Positions 16,970-26,218 of a stretch of 46,162 bases of DNA are shown here, piece after piece. Every line of letters begins with the position of its first letter. The stretch's first letter is position 1. Under the pieces are notes generated by a model. That model worked only from the letters and a program-made list of their open reading frames with translations. It did no database searches and was not told the DNA's origin. A program made the position numbers and the translations under genes. Source of the DNA: UBA8108 sp965659285 (GTDB taxonomy: Bacteria > Planctomycetota > UBA8108); the NCBI GenBank assembly GCA_965659285.1, contig CBFHWB010000006.1, positions 1-46,162 of the forward strand, in the 5' to 3' direction.

Positions 16970-18925
16970 TTAAGTTTCCAGCAGGGCAAAGAACTCCTCT
17001 TCCGAGAGGATGTTGACCTCGAGGCCGCGAGCCTTTTTCGCCTTGGATGATTTCGAATCCGGGTTGGCCATGACGAGATGGTCAAGCTTCGAGGTTACAT
17101 CTTTGAGAGAGCGTCCGCCGTTCGCCTTGACCATCTCCTCGAGCTGTTTGCGGGTGAAGCGTTTCTCTGTCAGGGGGTCTATGCGTTGGATGGCGCCGGT
17201 GAAGCAGAAGGTCTTTCCGTTCAGCACGCCGTCTACCTCCTCGGCGGGCTCGCCCTGGAGGGGCTCCACTGCGAGGTTCCGAAGCTTCTCGATGAGGGAG
17301 CGCTTTTTCTGCAGCCCGGCGACGATTCCTTCGGCGGAGATGTCGGCGAATCCCTTGACCGCGGAGATCTCCTCGGCAGGCATTTCGAGGAGCTGGGCGA
17401 GGGTGATCACGCCCTCGTCGATGAGCATGCGGGCGCGCTGACGTGAGAAGCCGGGGATGTTGAGGGCCGCGATGAAGCGCTCGAGAGCGGGCGTCCTGGA
17501 CTCGCCGATATTCTGGACGATCTTGGCGGCGAGGGTCTCGCCCATACGATCAAGAGGAACGAGCGCCTCGATCGAGAGCGTGTAGAGATCGGCCGGATCC
17601 TCGAGCAGCTTCGCCTCGATCAGGGTGCTCACCCATTTTTCACCAAGCGAGTCGATCTCCAGGGAGTTGATCCATTTCAGGATATCGCCGTAGGTCTTCC
17701 CGGGGCACTCGTCGCTGGGGCAGACCAGGAATTTTCCATCCATGCACAGGGAGCCGCAACAGCTCGGGCAGTTTGCGGGGGGCTCGGGTTTCTCTCCGCT
17801 GCCCGGCTCGATAACACGGATCACCTTGGGGATGACGTCGCCCCTTCGTTCTACGAAGACCGTGTCTCCAATTCGCAGGTCGAGTTCGGCGATGGTGTCG
17901 ACATTATGAAGGGTGGCGTTGGAGACCATGACGCCGGCAATCTGCACCGGCTCGAGCCGGGCCACCGGGGTGATTCGGGAGCCGAGCCCGAGGGACCAGT
18001 CCACCTCGAGCAGCTTCGTGGCGCTGCCGGAGGAGGGGAATTTGTAGGCCATGGCGTAGCGCGGCTTGTTCTGGCGGCTGCCGAGCTCCTGCTGCAGGGC
18101 GATCGAGTCGGATCGTACGACGAGGCCATCGATCTCGTAGTCGAGCTCGAAGCGTTTCCCCTCGCCTTCTTCGTTCCCTTCGTAGAGCCTGTAGATCTCC
18201 AGCAGTCCTTCCATCGTCTGGTCAAAGTAGCTGACCGCGACCGGCAGGCCGAGCTCTTCGCCAAGACAGGCCATCTTCTCTTTTTCCGTCTCGAACTCGC
18301 GGTCGACGCTGAGCACATCATAGAAGAAGAGCTCGAAGTGCCGGTTCAGCGACCGGTCGCCGTGTTTCTTCCTGACGGTGCCGCTGACGGTATTGCGCGG
18401 GTTGGCGAAATCTTTTTGCCGGAAGTGTTCCTCGAAGGCGCTGAGGCGCAGGATGACCTCGCCGCGGACGCTGCCGGTGAAGGCGACCGGCAGTTCGCTG
18501 GAGATGTTCGCGAAGTGCGCCGCGTTGTGGGTTACGACCTCACCCGTGAAGCCGTCTCCACGGGTGATCGCATCCACGAGCCGGCCGTCCCGGTATTCGA
18601 GCTCGAGGCTGATGCCGTCGTATTTTTCCTGGATGAGGAAGAGCGGCCCGGCCTTCTCCACCCAGAGCTCCAGCTTGTCTTCGGTGACCTTGTCCAGCGA
18701 GCCCATCGGGATGCGGTGTTCCTTTGTGGGCAGGCCGGCCTGGTCGAGATCGACGGGAGCGCCCACCTCGGTGAAAACCTCGCTGCCGGGGGCGAGCTTC
18801 TCGAGCTCGTCGACCAGCTCATCGAATTCCGCATCGCTGATTTCCGGCTGCTCGTTGTAGTAGAGCTGGCGGTGGCGCCGGAGCTCTTTCTCCAGGCTCG
18901 CGATCCGTTTTTTCTTTTCAGCCAT
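16970..18925 (-). CDS. ligA: NAD+-dependent DNA ligase, divergent LigA
   Basis: 651 residues, full length for LigA. Ia domain with YYNEQPEISDAEFDELVDEL (14 onward), adenylation motif EKYDG with catalytic K101 (normally KLDG), TRGDGFTGEVVT, VRGEV, FANPRNTVSGTVR (normally ANPRNAAAGSLR), the OB fold, a four-Cys zinc finger (CPSC ... CPSDEC), helix-hairpin-helix repeats (IPGFSRQRARMLIDEG, VKGFADISAEGI), and a C-terminal BRCT domain beginning GKTFCFTGAI. It seals nicks using NAD+. The motif departures suggest a distant branch or a second ligase. It follows the molybdopterin oxidoreductase gene after 12 bases, so they may be cotranscribed. Confidence 0.9.
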   Translation of the reverse strand: MAEKKKRIASLEKELRRHRQLYYNEQPEISDAEFDELVDELEKLAPGSEVFTEVGAPVDLDQAGLPTKEHRIPMGSLDKVTEDKLELWVEKAGPLFLIQEKYDGISLELEYRDGRLVDAITRGDGFTGEVVTHNAAHFANISSELPVAFTGSVRGEVILRLSAFEEHFRQKDFANPRNTVSGTVRKKHGDRSLNRHFELFFYDVLSVDREFETEKEKMACLGEELGLPVAVSYFDQTMEGLLEIYRLYEGNEEGEGKRFELDYEIDGLVVRSDSIALQQELGSRQNKPRYAMAYKFPSSGSATKLLEVDWSLGLGSRITPVARLEPVQIAGVMVSNATLHNVDTIAELDLRIGDTVFVERRGDVIPKVIRVIEPGSGEKPEPPANCPSCCGSLCMDGKFLVCPSDECPGKTYGDILKWINSLEIDSLGEKWVSTLIEAKLLEDPADLYTLSIEALVPLDRMGETLAAKIVQNIGESRTPALERFIAALNIPGFSRQRARMLIDEGVITLAQLLEMPAEEISAVKGFADISAEGIVAGLQKKRSLIEKLRNLAVEPLQGEPAEEVDGVLNGKTFCFTGAIQRIDPLTEKRFTRKQLEEMVKANGGRSLKDVTSKLDHLVMANPDSKSSKAKKARGLEVNILSEEEFFALLET

Positions 18926-18937
18926 GGAGAGGTTCTC

Positions 18938-20992
18938 TCAGATCTTCTTCAGCTCTACCCGGTTATCGTGGAAGGTGGAGCCGCCGCCGAGATCGGTCAA
19001 TCGGTTGGATGTCAGGCGGTTGATGCCGCGCCCCTCCAGCCCGTGCGAGGGCCACCAGGTTCCCTCAGCGACCAAGGTACCCTTGTTGGTGTCTGTTGTC
19101 ACCCGTGCTGAGAGGCGAACGGAGCCCTGGCGGTTCGAGATCTCGACCAGGTCTCCGTCGACGACCTCGCCCGCGTCATCGGGATGGATCATCAGGAAAG
19201 GACCTCCTCCCTCCCGACTTCTGGCCTTCTCAAGGTTGCCGAAGGATGAATTCAGGAAAGAATGCGCCGGAGGAGTGATCAGGCGCAGGGGGTAGCGCTC
19301 CAGGTCTTCCTCATCCGCCGGCTCGGCATAATCTACCAGTGGAGCCAGGCCTTGCGCCTCGAGCTCGGAGGAATAAAATTCGAGCTTTCCCGATGGCGTT
19401 TCAAAACGTTCTCCGAAGCCGCAGGTTCTTGGCGGGATGTTCAGGCGGGTGGTCTCGCCGGCGAGGATGCTCTCCGGGTCGAGTCCTTCCAGGTTCGGGT
19501 GAGAGCCGCTGAGCAGGGCGCGAGCGTGCTCCCGGGTGTCGAGGTTGAACCAGGGGTCGTCGTAGCCGAGCTCCTTCGCGAGAGCCTGTACGACCTCCAG
19601 GTTGCAGCGTGATTCTCCAAGGGGAGCGATGACGGGCTCGGCGTATTGAAGGTAGAGGTGTCCGTAGGCCTTGTAGAGATCCGCGTATTCGGCGAATGTC
19701 GGGGCCGGCAGGACGATGTCGGCATAGCGGGCGGTATCTGTGAGAAACCGCTCGTGAACAACGGTAAACAGATCTTCCCTCGCGAGCCCGGCGTGGACCC
19801 GGGCCTGCAGGGGAGCGGTGGCGGCCGGGTTGGTCCCGTGGACATAGAGAAACCGGATCGGCGGATCCTGCCAGTCGCACAGGGCCGGTCCGATGTCGGT
19901 CATGTTCAGGCTGCGCGGCTCTCCCTCGAGCCAGTCGGGACGATTGATGGAGTCGAGCTCGAGTTGAAACTCGCAGCCGGTGTCGAATTGGACGCCGCCG
20001 CCGAGCGCTTCGTAGGAGCCCGTGAACCCGGCCAGGGAGCAGATGGCTCGAACCGCCCCGCCGCCGCGGGTGCTGCGGCCGATTCCAATCCCCACCTTGA
20101 TGAGCGGGGCGTCGGCGCCGGCAAGTTCCCGGGCCAGGCTCTCGATGTCGTCCTCCGACAGGCCGGTGAGTTTCGCCGCCCTGGCCGGCTCGAAGCGCGG
20201 CAGCACCTCTCGGCTCAGGCGCTTGAAGCCGGTGGTTCGGCGTTCGATGAAATCACGGTTGAGCAACCCGTCCCTCTCCAGGATGTGCATCAAGGCCAGG
20301 GCGAGCGCCGCATCGGTCCCCGGTCTTATGCCGAGCCACTGGTCGGCGGCCCTCGCCGTTCGATTGCGGTAGGGGTCGATGACGATCATGCGGGCGCCTT
20401 TTTTACGGGCCTCATCGAGGAAGGGCATCAGGTGAACCTGGGTGGTGACCACGTTTGCTCCCCAGACGATGATGAGATCGCTGTGCACAGTGTCCTCGGG
20501 GTCGACCCCGTAGCCGCTGCCGACCGTGACCCGGTAGCCCTCGTCGGCTCCGTAATAGCAGATATTCTGGCGCAGCTGTGTGGCGCCCAGCCGGTTGAAG
20601 AGGGCGTTGGGGCAGTTGCGGTTCACGAGGCCCATGGTGCCGGCGTAGGTATATTGCAGTAGCGATTCGCCGCCGCTCTCCCGGCCGGCGATGTTGATAC
20701 GCTCGGCGATGACGGAGACCGCCTCCTCCCAGCTGACGCGCTCAAAGCGACCCTCGCCCTTGGGGCCGCATCTGCGAAGGGGATGGAGTACACGCTCGCT
20801 CGAGTAGACGATCTGTTCGTAGGTGTTGACCTTGCCGCAGAGAAAACCCCTGGTTACGGGGTGCCCGGGGTCTCCACGAAATTGAACTGCCCGGGCGCCG
20901 CCCGGACTCCCGCCATCATCCTCAACGGTGACCAGGACGCTGCAGGCATCCGGGCAGTCGTGTGAGCAGACGGTTTTTACTATACGTGGCAT
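18938..20992 (-). CDS. Molybdopterin-dependent oxidoreductase (formate dehydrogenase/DMSO reductase superfamily)
   Basis: 684 residues. N-terminal [4Fe-4S] motif C9-x3-C13-x3-C17-x34-C52 (CSHDCPDAC ... GFLC), the Mo/W-bis-MGD fold with ICYYGADEG supplying a likely Cys ligand at 145, DLIIVWGANVVTT, VIDPYRNRTARAADQWLGIRPGTD, HGTNPAAT and the C-terminal dinucleotide-binding domain (from about 590, HPDDAGEVVDGDLVEISN). No twin-arginine signal, so cytoplasmic. The C-x3-C-x3-C pattern marks an unassigned branch of single-subunit oxidoreductases; substrate cannot be assigned. It is divergent from the DUF1611 gene across 154 bases. Confidence 0.9.
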   Translation of the reverse strand: MPRIVKTVCSHDCPDACSVLVTVEDDGGSPGGARAVQFRGDPGHPVTRGFLCGKVNTYEQIVYSSERVLHPLRRCGPKGEGRFERVSWEEAVSVIAERINIAGRESGGESLLQYTYAGTMGLVNRNCPNALFNRLGATQLRQNICYYGADEGYRVTVGSGYGVDPEDTVHSDLIIVWGANVVTTQVHLMPFLDEARKKGARMIVIDPYRNRTARAADQWLGIRPGTDAALALALMHILERDGLLNRDFIERRTTGFKRLSREVLPRFEPARAAKLTGLSEDDIESLARELAGADAPLIKVGIGIGRSTRGGGAVRAICSLAGFTGSYEALGGGVQFDTGCEFQLELDSINRPDWLEGEPRSLNMTDIGPALCDWQDPPIRFLYVHGTNPAATAPLQARVHAGLAREDLFTVVHERFLTDTARYADIVLPAPTFAEYADLYKAYGHLYLQYAEPVIAPLGESRCNLEVVQALAKELGYDDPWFNLDTREHARALLSGSHPNLEGLDPESILAGETTRLNIPPRTCGFGERFETPSGKLEFYSSELEAQGLAPLVDYAEPADEEDLERYPLRLITPPAHSFLNSSFGNLEKARSREGGGPFLMIHPDDAGEVVDGDLVEISNRQGSVRLSARVTTDTNKGTLVAEGTWWPSHGLEGRGINRLTSNRLTDLGGGSTFHDNRVELKKI

Positions 20993-21146
20993 GGCGTGGG
21001 GTTAATTCCAGGGTCGTGAATCGGAGCGATCTCCAGCAGGGTCTATTTTCGCCTTCGGAGCCGGTGTTTTCAATGCTTCCCGGCGGCGACAGCGGCGGGC
21101 TATTGGGTTAGAATCCTGAATCCACAGAGAGTTGGATGGAATCCGC

Positions 21147-22202
21147 ATGAGCCGAATGATTCTTCTTACAGAGGGAATGTCGAATCCCGCCGAGGCCAAG
21201 ACCGCCACGGGGCTGCTTCGCTATCGCGGCGAGGAGGTGGCGGCGGTATACGATTCCGCCTGTGCTGGGAGGACCGCCGGGGAGGTGCTCGGGGTCGGCG
21301 GCGCAATCCCCTTTGTTGATTCTCTCGACGGCATCGAGGCGGACACCCTGGTGATGGGGATTGCCACCGCGGGAGGTGAGCTGCCCGGCAGCTGGCGCGC
21401 AATCATTCGCGATGCCCTCCGTGGGGGGATGAAAATCCTCAACGGCCTCCACACTTTTATTGCGGATGATCCGGAGTTCGCGCCGCTGGCTGCGGAGCAT
21501 GGCGGCGAGCTGATCGATGTTCGCCGTCCCCCCGCCGATCTCGTGGTGTCGTCTAATGAGGCGCGCAACACAGCCTGCTTCAGGGTGCATACGGTCGGGC
21601 ACGACTGCGGTGTCGGAAAGATGCTGACGGCCCTGGAGCTGATGGCGGCCCTGAGAGAGAGAGGGCATACGGCGGAATTTCTCGCGACCGGCCAGACCGG
21701 TATCATGATCAGCGGCGGCGGTATCCCGATCGATGCGGTGGTCAGCGATTTCGTAGCCGGCGCGGCCGAGCAGCTGGTGCTCGAAAATAGGGATAAGGAT
21801 TTTGTACTTATCGAGGGCCAGGGTTCTCTTGTCCATCCGCTCTATTCGGGAGTGACGCTAGGCCTCCTGCATGGTTGCGCTCCCCAGGCGATGGTCATGG
21901 GCTTCGACCCGACCCGCACGACCATTCGCCACAGCGAGCAGGAGATGCCTCCGCTCAAGAAGGTGATCGAGCTCTACGAATCGATGGCGAATGTGATGTG
22001 TCCTTCACGGGTCGTCGCGGTGGCCGCTAACACTTCTTCTCTCGATGAGGCCGCCGCGCAGAAGCTCCTCGCCGCCCTGCGTGACAACCTCGGCCTGCCG
22101 GCGGCCGACGTGGTACGTTTCGGCTGCGAGCCGATTGTGGAGGCGGTGCTTGAAGAGCGCCGCCGTCTCAGCGAAGGTCCCGGCCAGGGAGGGAGACCAT
22201 GA
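21147..22202 (+). CDS. DUF1611 P-loop protein, DgcN-like
   Basis: 351 residues from the ATG at 21147; GGATGGA six bases before it supports this over an in-frame TTG at 21132. The N-terminal Rossmann-like part is followed by a P-loop-like TVGHDCGVGKMLTALEL (normally GxxxxGKT/S; GKM is typical of DUF1611), then GQTGIMISGGG and IEGQGSLVHPLYSGVTLGLL. DUF1611 members paired with enolase-superfamily dipeptide epimerases include DgcN, reported as a D-glutamate N-acyltransferase in a D-glutamate catabolic pathway. The TGA overlaps the epimerase ATG (ATGA), so the pair is almost certainly coexpressed. The specific role is inferred from this pairing. Confidence 0.85.
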   Translation: MSRMILLTEGMSNPAEAKTATGLLRYRGEEVAAVYDSACAGRTAGEVLGVGGAIPFVDSLDGIEADTLVMGIATAGGELPGSWRAIIRDALRGGMKILNGLHTFIADDPEFAPLAAEHGGELIDVRRPPADLVVSSNEARNTACFRVHTVGHDCGVGKMLTALELMAALRERGHTAEFLATGQTGIMISGGGIPIDAVVSDFVAGAAEQLVLENRDKDFVLIEGQGSLVHPLYSGVTLGLLHGCAPQAMVMGFDPTRTTIRHSEQEMPPLKKVIELYESMANVMCPSRVVAVAANTSSLDEAAAQKLLAALRDNLGLPAADVVRFGCEPIVEAVLEERRRLSEGPGQGGRP

Positions 22203-23203
22203 AGTTACAGACAGCTATCGAAGAGATCCATCTTCGTCACACCTTCACGATCTCGCGGGAATCCCAGGACGTGGTTCGGGTGGTTACGGTCGAGCTTTCC
22301 GACGGAGAGCTCTCCGGCTTCGGCGAGGCCAGCCCATCGAGCTTCTACGGGGAGGATGCAGAGGGAGTGCGCGAAGACCTTCAGCTTCTCGAAGCGCTGG
22401 CCGCGGATGCCGACCCGCTGCATTATCGCGATGTTCTCGAGCAGGCCGCCGAGCTGCTCGGTGACCGCCGGGGGGCTCTCTGCGCCTTTGACACCGCCCT
22501 CTTCGACCTGGCCAGCCGCAAGCTCGGCGCGCCGCTGTGGCGAATCCTCGGTCTCAACCCCGAACGGACGCCGCTGTCTTCCTTCACCATAGGCATCGAT
22601 ACGGTTGAGCGCATGGTGAGCAAGCTTCGTGAGGCCGCCCAATATCCGATCCTGAAGGTGAAGCTCGGTACCCCGCAGGACATTGAGATTATTCGCGAAC
22701 TTCGCAAGGAGACGGACGCGGTCTTCAGGGTTGACGCCAACTGCGGCTGGACGGCCAGGGAGACCATCGAAAAGTCAGCGGAGCTGAAGGCACTCGGAGT
22801 GGAGTTTATCGAGCAGCCGCTGCCGCCGGAGGAGCTCGAGGCCATGGAGGAGGTGTGCCGAAAATCGGCCCTGCCGGTGATCGCGGATGAGAACTCTATC
22901 CTTCCCGGGGACATACCGCAGCTCGCCGGGCGCTTCCATGGAATCAACATCAAGCTGGTGAAGTGCGGCGGGATCCTCCCGGCCCTGCGGATGGTGCATC
23001 TCGCCCGGACCCTGGGACTGCGGGTCATGTTCGGCTGCATGATCGAGACCTCTATCCTGATCTCGGCGGCCGCCCAGCTCGGCCCGCTGGCTGATTACCT
23101 TGACCTCGATGGAAATGTCCTCATCAGCGATGACCCCTACGCCGGGGTTGAAAACGAGGCCGGTCGATTGTCGCTCAGCGAGGGCTGGGTGCGGCGGCGC
23201 TGA
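22199..23203 (+). CDS. Enolase-superfamily dipeptide epimerase (L-Ala-D/L-Glu epimerase or DgcA-like)
   Basis: 334 residues, mandelate racemase/muconate lactonizing enzyme fold. Catalytic KVK with K153 and K155, metal ligands D179 (VDANCGW), E205 (EQP) and D230 (ADEN), and opposite lysine K252 (NIKLVKCGG). The C-terminal DLDLDG region contains the DxD element that in L-Ala-D/L-Glu epimerases contacts the dipeptide amino group. Two readings fit: murein dipeptide epimerase, or the N-acyl-D-glutamate racemase DgcA, because the partner is a DUF1611 protein. It overlaps that gene by four bases. Confidence 0.88.
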   Translation: MKLQTAIEEIHLRHTFTISRESQDVVRVVTVELSDGELSGFGEASPSSFYGEDAEGVREDLQLLEALAADADPLHYRDVLEQAAELLGDRRGALCAFDTALFDLASRKLGAPLWRILGLNPERTPLSSFTIGIDTVERMVSKLREAAQYPILKVKLGTPQDIEIIRELRKETDAVFRVDANCGWTARETIEKSAELKALGVEFIEQPLPPEELEAMEEVCRKSALPVIADENSILPGDIPQLAGRFHGINIKLVKCGGILPALRMVHLARTLGLRVMFGCMIETSILISAAAQLGPLADYLDLDGNVLISDDPYAGVENEAGRLSLSEGWVRRR

Positions 23204-23306
23204 CGGAAGCGCTCTGCGCGAGAGCCGCTTCGGTATTGTGTACTCGACGCGGGACCGGTCTTCCTGCATCATGTGGCCCTTTAAGTCAACCAGTGAGGAT
23301 TGAGAT

Positions 23307-24308
23307 ATGAGCGCCAAGATCAGGTGGGGAGTCCTTGGAGTCGCGAAGATAGCCGTTGAGAAGGTTATCCCGGCGATGCAGCAGGGTGAGTTTGCGGAGG
23401 TGGCCGCGATTGCCTCGAGAGATGCCGCCCGCGCCGCCTCGGCCGCCGAATCGCTGGGGATCGCGAAGAGCTACGGTTCCTACGAGGAGCTCCTGGCCGA
23501 TCCGGACATCGACGCCGTCTACAATCCGCTGCCCAACCATCTGCACGTCTCCTGGTCGGTGAAGGCGGCGGAGGCGGGCAAGCACGTTCTCTGCGAGAAG
23601 CCGATCGCCCTGTCCTCTGCCGATGCGCTCGAGCTGATCGCGGCCCGGGATCGCACCGGGGTCAGGATCCAGGAGGCCTTCATGGTTCGTACCCACCCCC
23701 AGTGGCTCGCGGTCAGGGACCGTGTTCGGGACGGTTCCGTCGGCCAGCTTCTCGGCGCGCAATTCATCTTCAGCTATTTCAACCGTGACCCGGAGAATAT
23801 ACGCAACCAGGCGGATATCGGCGGTGGAGCGATCATGGATATCGGCTGCTACCCGATCACCACCTCCCGTTTTGTTTTTGGAGAGGAACCCACCCGGGTG
23901 CTTGGGCTTGTGCAGCGGGATCCGGACATGGGCATCGATCGTCTTGACTCGGCGATCCTGGATTATCCCTCGGGCCAGGCTTCCTTCATGTGCAGTACCC
24001 AGATGGTTCCGTACCAGCGGGCCCACTTTTTCGGCAGCGAGGGCCGCCTGGAGGTGGAGATTCCCTACAACGCTCCGCCTGACAGACCCTGCCGGGTCTT
24101 TCATTCCCGGGGAGATCTCTTCGGCGAGGATATCGAGACGCTGGAGTTCGACACCTGTGATCAATACACCATCCAGGGGGATGATTTTTCCAGGGCGATC
24201 CTCGAGGATCGGGAGGTGACAACGCCTCTTGAAGATGCCGTCGCTAATATGAAGGTGATCGAGGCGCTCTTCCGCTCCGGCGAGAGTGGAAGCTGGGAGA
24301 CGCCCTGA
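23307..24308 (+). CDS. Gfo/Idh/MocA family NAD(P)-dependent oxidoreductase
   Basis: 333 residues. N-terminal Rossmann fold with RWGVLGVAKIA, DAVYNPLPNHLH and the hallmark HVLCEKPIA (near 92-100), followed by the C-terminal alpha/beta substrate domain with GGGAIMDIGCYPI, whose D and the preceding GG are typical. The family oxidises or reduces sugars, inositols and related alcohols. GAIMDIGCY is the pattern of the trans-1,2-dihydrobenzenediol or glucose-fructose oxidoreductase-like branch. It lies 103 bases after the epimerase gene on the same strand and may belong to the same unit, and converges with the cytochrome gene 14 bases away. Confidence 0.9.
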   Translation: MSAKIRWGVLGVAKIAVEKVIPAMQQGEFAEVAAIASRDAARAASAAESLGIAKSYGSYEELLADPDIDAVYNPLPNHLHVSWSVKAAEAGKHVLCEKPIALSSADALELIAARDRTGVRIQEAFMVRTHPQWLAVRDRVRDGSVGQLLGAQFIFSYFNRDPENIRNQADIGGGAIMDIGCYPITTSRFVFGEEPTRVLGLVQRDPDMGIDRLDSAILDYPSGQASFMCSTQMVPYQRAHFFGSEGRLEVEIPYNAPPDRPCRVFHSRGDLFGEDIETLEFDTCDQYTIQGDDFSRAILEDREVTTPLEDAVANMKVIEALFRSGESGSWETP

Positions 24309-24322
24309 GCCGCAGCTGAGGA

Positions 24323-26098
24323 TCAGAGGCTCAGCAGGAAGCTGAGGAGATCCGAACGGGCGGTATCCGGCAGGTCTTTCATGGCTGCCGGCCGATGGAG
24401 CTCGAGAGCCCGGGAGAGAGACCGGGCCCTGTTATCGTGCAGGAACCGGCCGCGGTGAGGAAGCCCCCTGAGCGAGGGTGGATTGTACGAGTCCTGCCCG
24501 GTTTCATCGGCGAGGCCGACATCGTAGGATCCCGCCGTCGTATAGGCGGGGGGGCGGTGGCACTTGCCGCATTTGAGCCGCTCGAAAACGTCCGCGCCTC
24601 TTTTTACCGCGGCCCTGTTTTGTTCCATACTTCCGGGCGGGGGCGTATCGAAGAGCTCCAGGTAGGCGACGAGAGCCTCTACGACCGGGGCCTCGGGCTT
24701 TTTGCCCCGCATGGTGGTTTCGATCGATTTTTCCACCTGCTCCCAGAGGGTCGTCCTGTTGCCGATCCAGCCCCAGGGACCGGTATTGGAAGTTCCCAGG
24801 AGCGTTGGAACCCGCTTTGGGGTGCCGTAGGTGTCATCTCCCAGGTTGTCATTGAGCTGGCCATGGGTGTGACCATCGGGATGGCAGCTGTGACAGCTGT
24901 ACCAGCCGTCGAGTGACAGCTTGGCATCGTAAAAGAGCTTTTCGCCTTCTTCCGCCGGCGTCAGCCGCCTGCCGGGCCCGAGGGAGATGGTCTGGATGAC
25001 CTCCGCGCCGGCGATGCCGATGACTGAGATGGAGTCATCGAAGTGATTGGCTACGTAGCCGTATTTTTCTTCCGGGCCGAGCGCAACGGCGATGGGGCGG
25101 TCACCTACGTCGATTTCTTTGAAGACAGGCCCCGGCCCTGACCGCAGGGCGATCCGGTCAACGCCGCCGAGAGCCACCAGCATCGTTCCGAGGGGGCCGA
25201 CAGCGACAGCGCCTGGATCCCCGGCGGCCTTGCCCGGGGTGCCGAAGGGATAGAGGCTCCAATGGGCGACTGGCCTTTCCCCTGCGACGGCGCCGGGTGT
25301 CTCCTCAAGGAGGTGTCTAAAGCTGACGCTCCTGAGTATGTTGCTGATCACCTGTCCCCAGAAGACCCTGTTCCTGGTCGTGGGGGCGGCGCCCTCTATG
25401 CGCTGGTGCGAGAGATGGATGCCTTTACCATCTGTGCTGGCCGCGAGGCCGCGGATGCCGTGTGCCTCAAGCCTCCGGGTGCCGATGAGGCGCGCATTGC
25501 CGGGGTCGATGAGCGCGAGCCGGCCTCCATAGGCGTCGGCGGCCACCAGCAGGGTGTCTTGACGGCAGAACACGAGCAGGCCGGGCGAGAAGGGCAGCTT
25601 GATCGTTGCCGCGAGGCGCAGGGCCGCGCCGCCATCTCTGCCGTGCTCGATGTTGACGAGGGTTACCTGCCGACTCCAGGGGGAGGCGACGGCGCAGCGC
25701 TCGCCAGCGCCGTCCAGGGAGATGTCGCCCGGCGTTCCAGCGATCGGAAGGGCGGCGGTCTGCACGAGCCGTCCTGCGGCGAAGGACAGATAGAGGAGAC
25801 GTTCGTCGGCGGAGTCGGTTACGAGGACTCCGTCTCCTGCGCACTCAAGATCCTCGAGCCGCCGGCCAATCTTCTGTTCGGAGCTGACCCTCGGCGGGTC
25901 AAGCTCGATGAGCGAAACAGAGCCGCTGTCACGGTTGGCGCATAGCAGCCTTCCGCCGCAGAAGCCCAGGGCCACCGGCCGGCGCAGAGCTTCCCCCTTT
26001 CCGAGCGTCTCCTCGGCTTCTGCCGGACGGGCAAGGGCAAGGAGCGCCGCTGTCAGCAGCAGGGCGGCCTGGCGGAAAAATCGGGCTGAGGCTTTCAC
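24323..26098 (-). CDS. Secreted beta-propeller fused to diheme cytochrome c
   Basis: 591 residues from a GTG start, with a signal peptide (about 1-28, LLLTAALLALARPAEA). Residues about 35-370 are YVTN/NHL-like propeller repeats (VALGFCGGRLLCANRDSGSV, VALGPEEKYGYVANHFDDSI). The C-terminal part has two heme c sites, CHSCH (402-406) and CGKCH (510-514), in a MauG/cytochrome c peroxidase-like arrangement (LFYDAKLSLDGWYSCHSCH, NPPSLRGLPHRGRFLHDNRA). It is exported and probably takes part in periplasmic electron transfer or peroxide or radical chemistry. The gene is downstream of a peroxiredoxin remnant and rhodanese genes on the same strand. Confidence 0.88.
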   Translation of the reverse strand: MKASARFFRQAALLLTAALLALARPAEAEETLGKGEALRRPVALGFCGGRLLCANRDSGSVSLIELDPPRVSSEQKIGRRLEDLECAGDGVLVTDSADERLLYLSFAAGRLVQTAALPIAGTPGDISLDGAGERCAVASPWSRQVTLVNIEHGRDGGAALRLAATIKLPFSPGLLVFCRQDTLLVAADAYGGRLALIDPGNARLIGTRRLEAHGIRGLAASTDGKGIHLSHQRIEGAAPTTRNRVFWGQVISNILRSVSFRHLLEETPGAVAGERPVAHWSLYPFGTPGKAAGDPGAVAVGPLGTMLVALGGVDRIALRSGPGPVFKEIDVGDRPIAVALGPEEKYGYVANHFDDSISVIGIAGAEVIQTISLGPGRRLTPAEEGEKLFYDAKLSLDGWYSCHSCHPDGHTHGQLNDNLGDDTYGTPKRVPTLLGTSNTGPWGWIGNRTTLWEQVEKSIETTMRGKKPEAPVVEALVAYLELFDTPPPGSMEQNRAAVKRGADVFERLKCGKCHRPPAYTTAGSYDVGLADETGQDSYNPPSLRGLPHRGRFLHDNRARSLSRALELHRPAAMKDLPDTARSDLLSFLLSL

Positions 26099-26218
26099 TG
26101 GTTCATTACCCTTATTAGCTTGTCAGTCCGTATTCTCCCCCGCCCCCAGGCTCATGGCAAGCCGGGGTCCGGTTTCTTGGGGGTCGGTTCCCTGGGGGCC
26201 GGTTAAAGGCAGCGCGGG

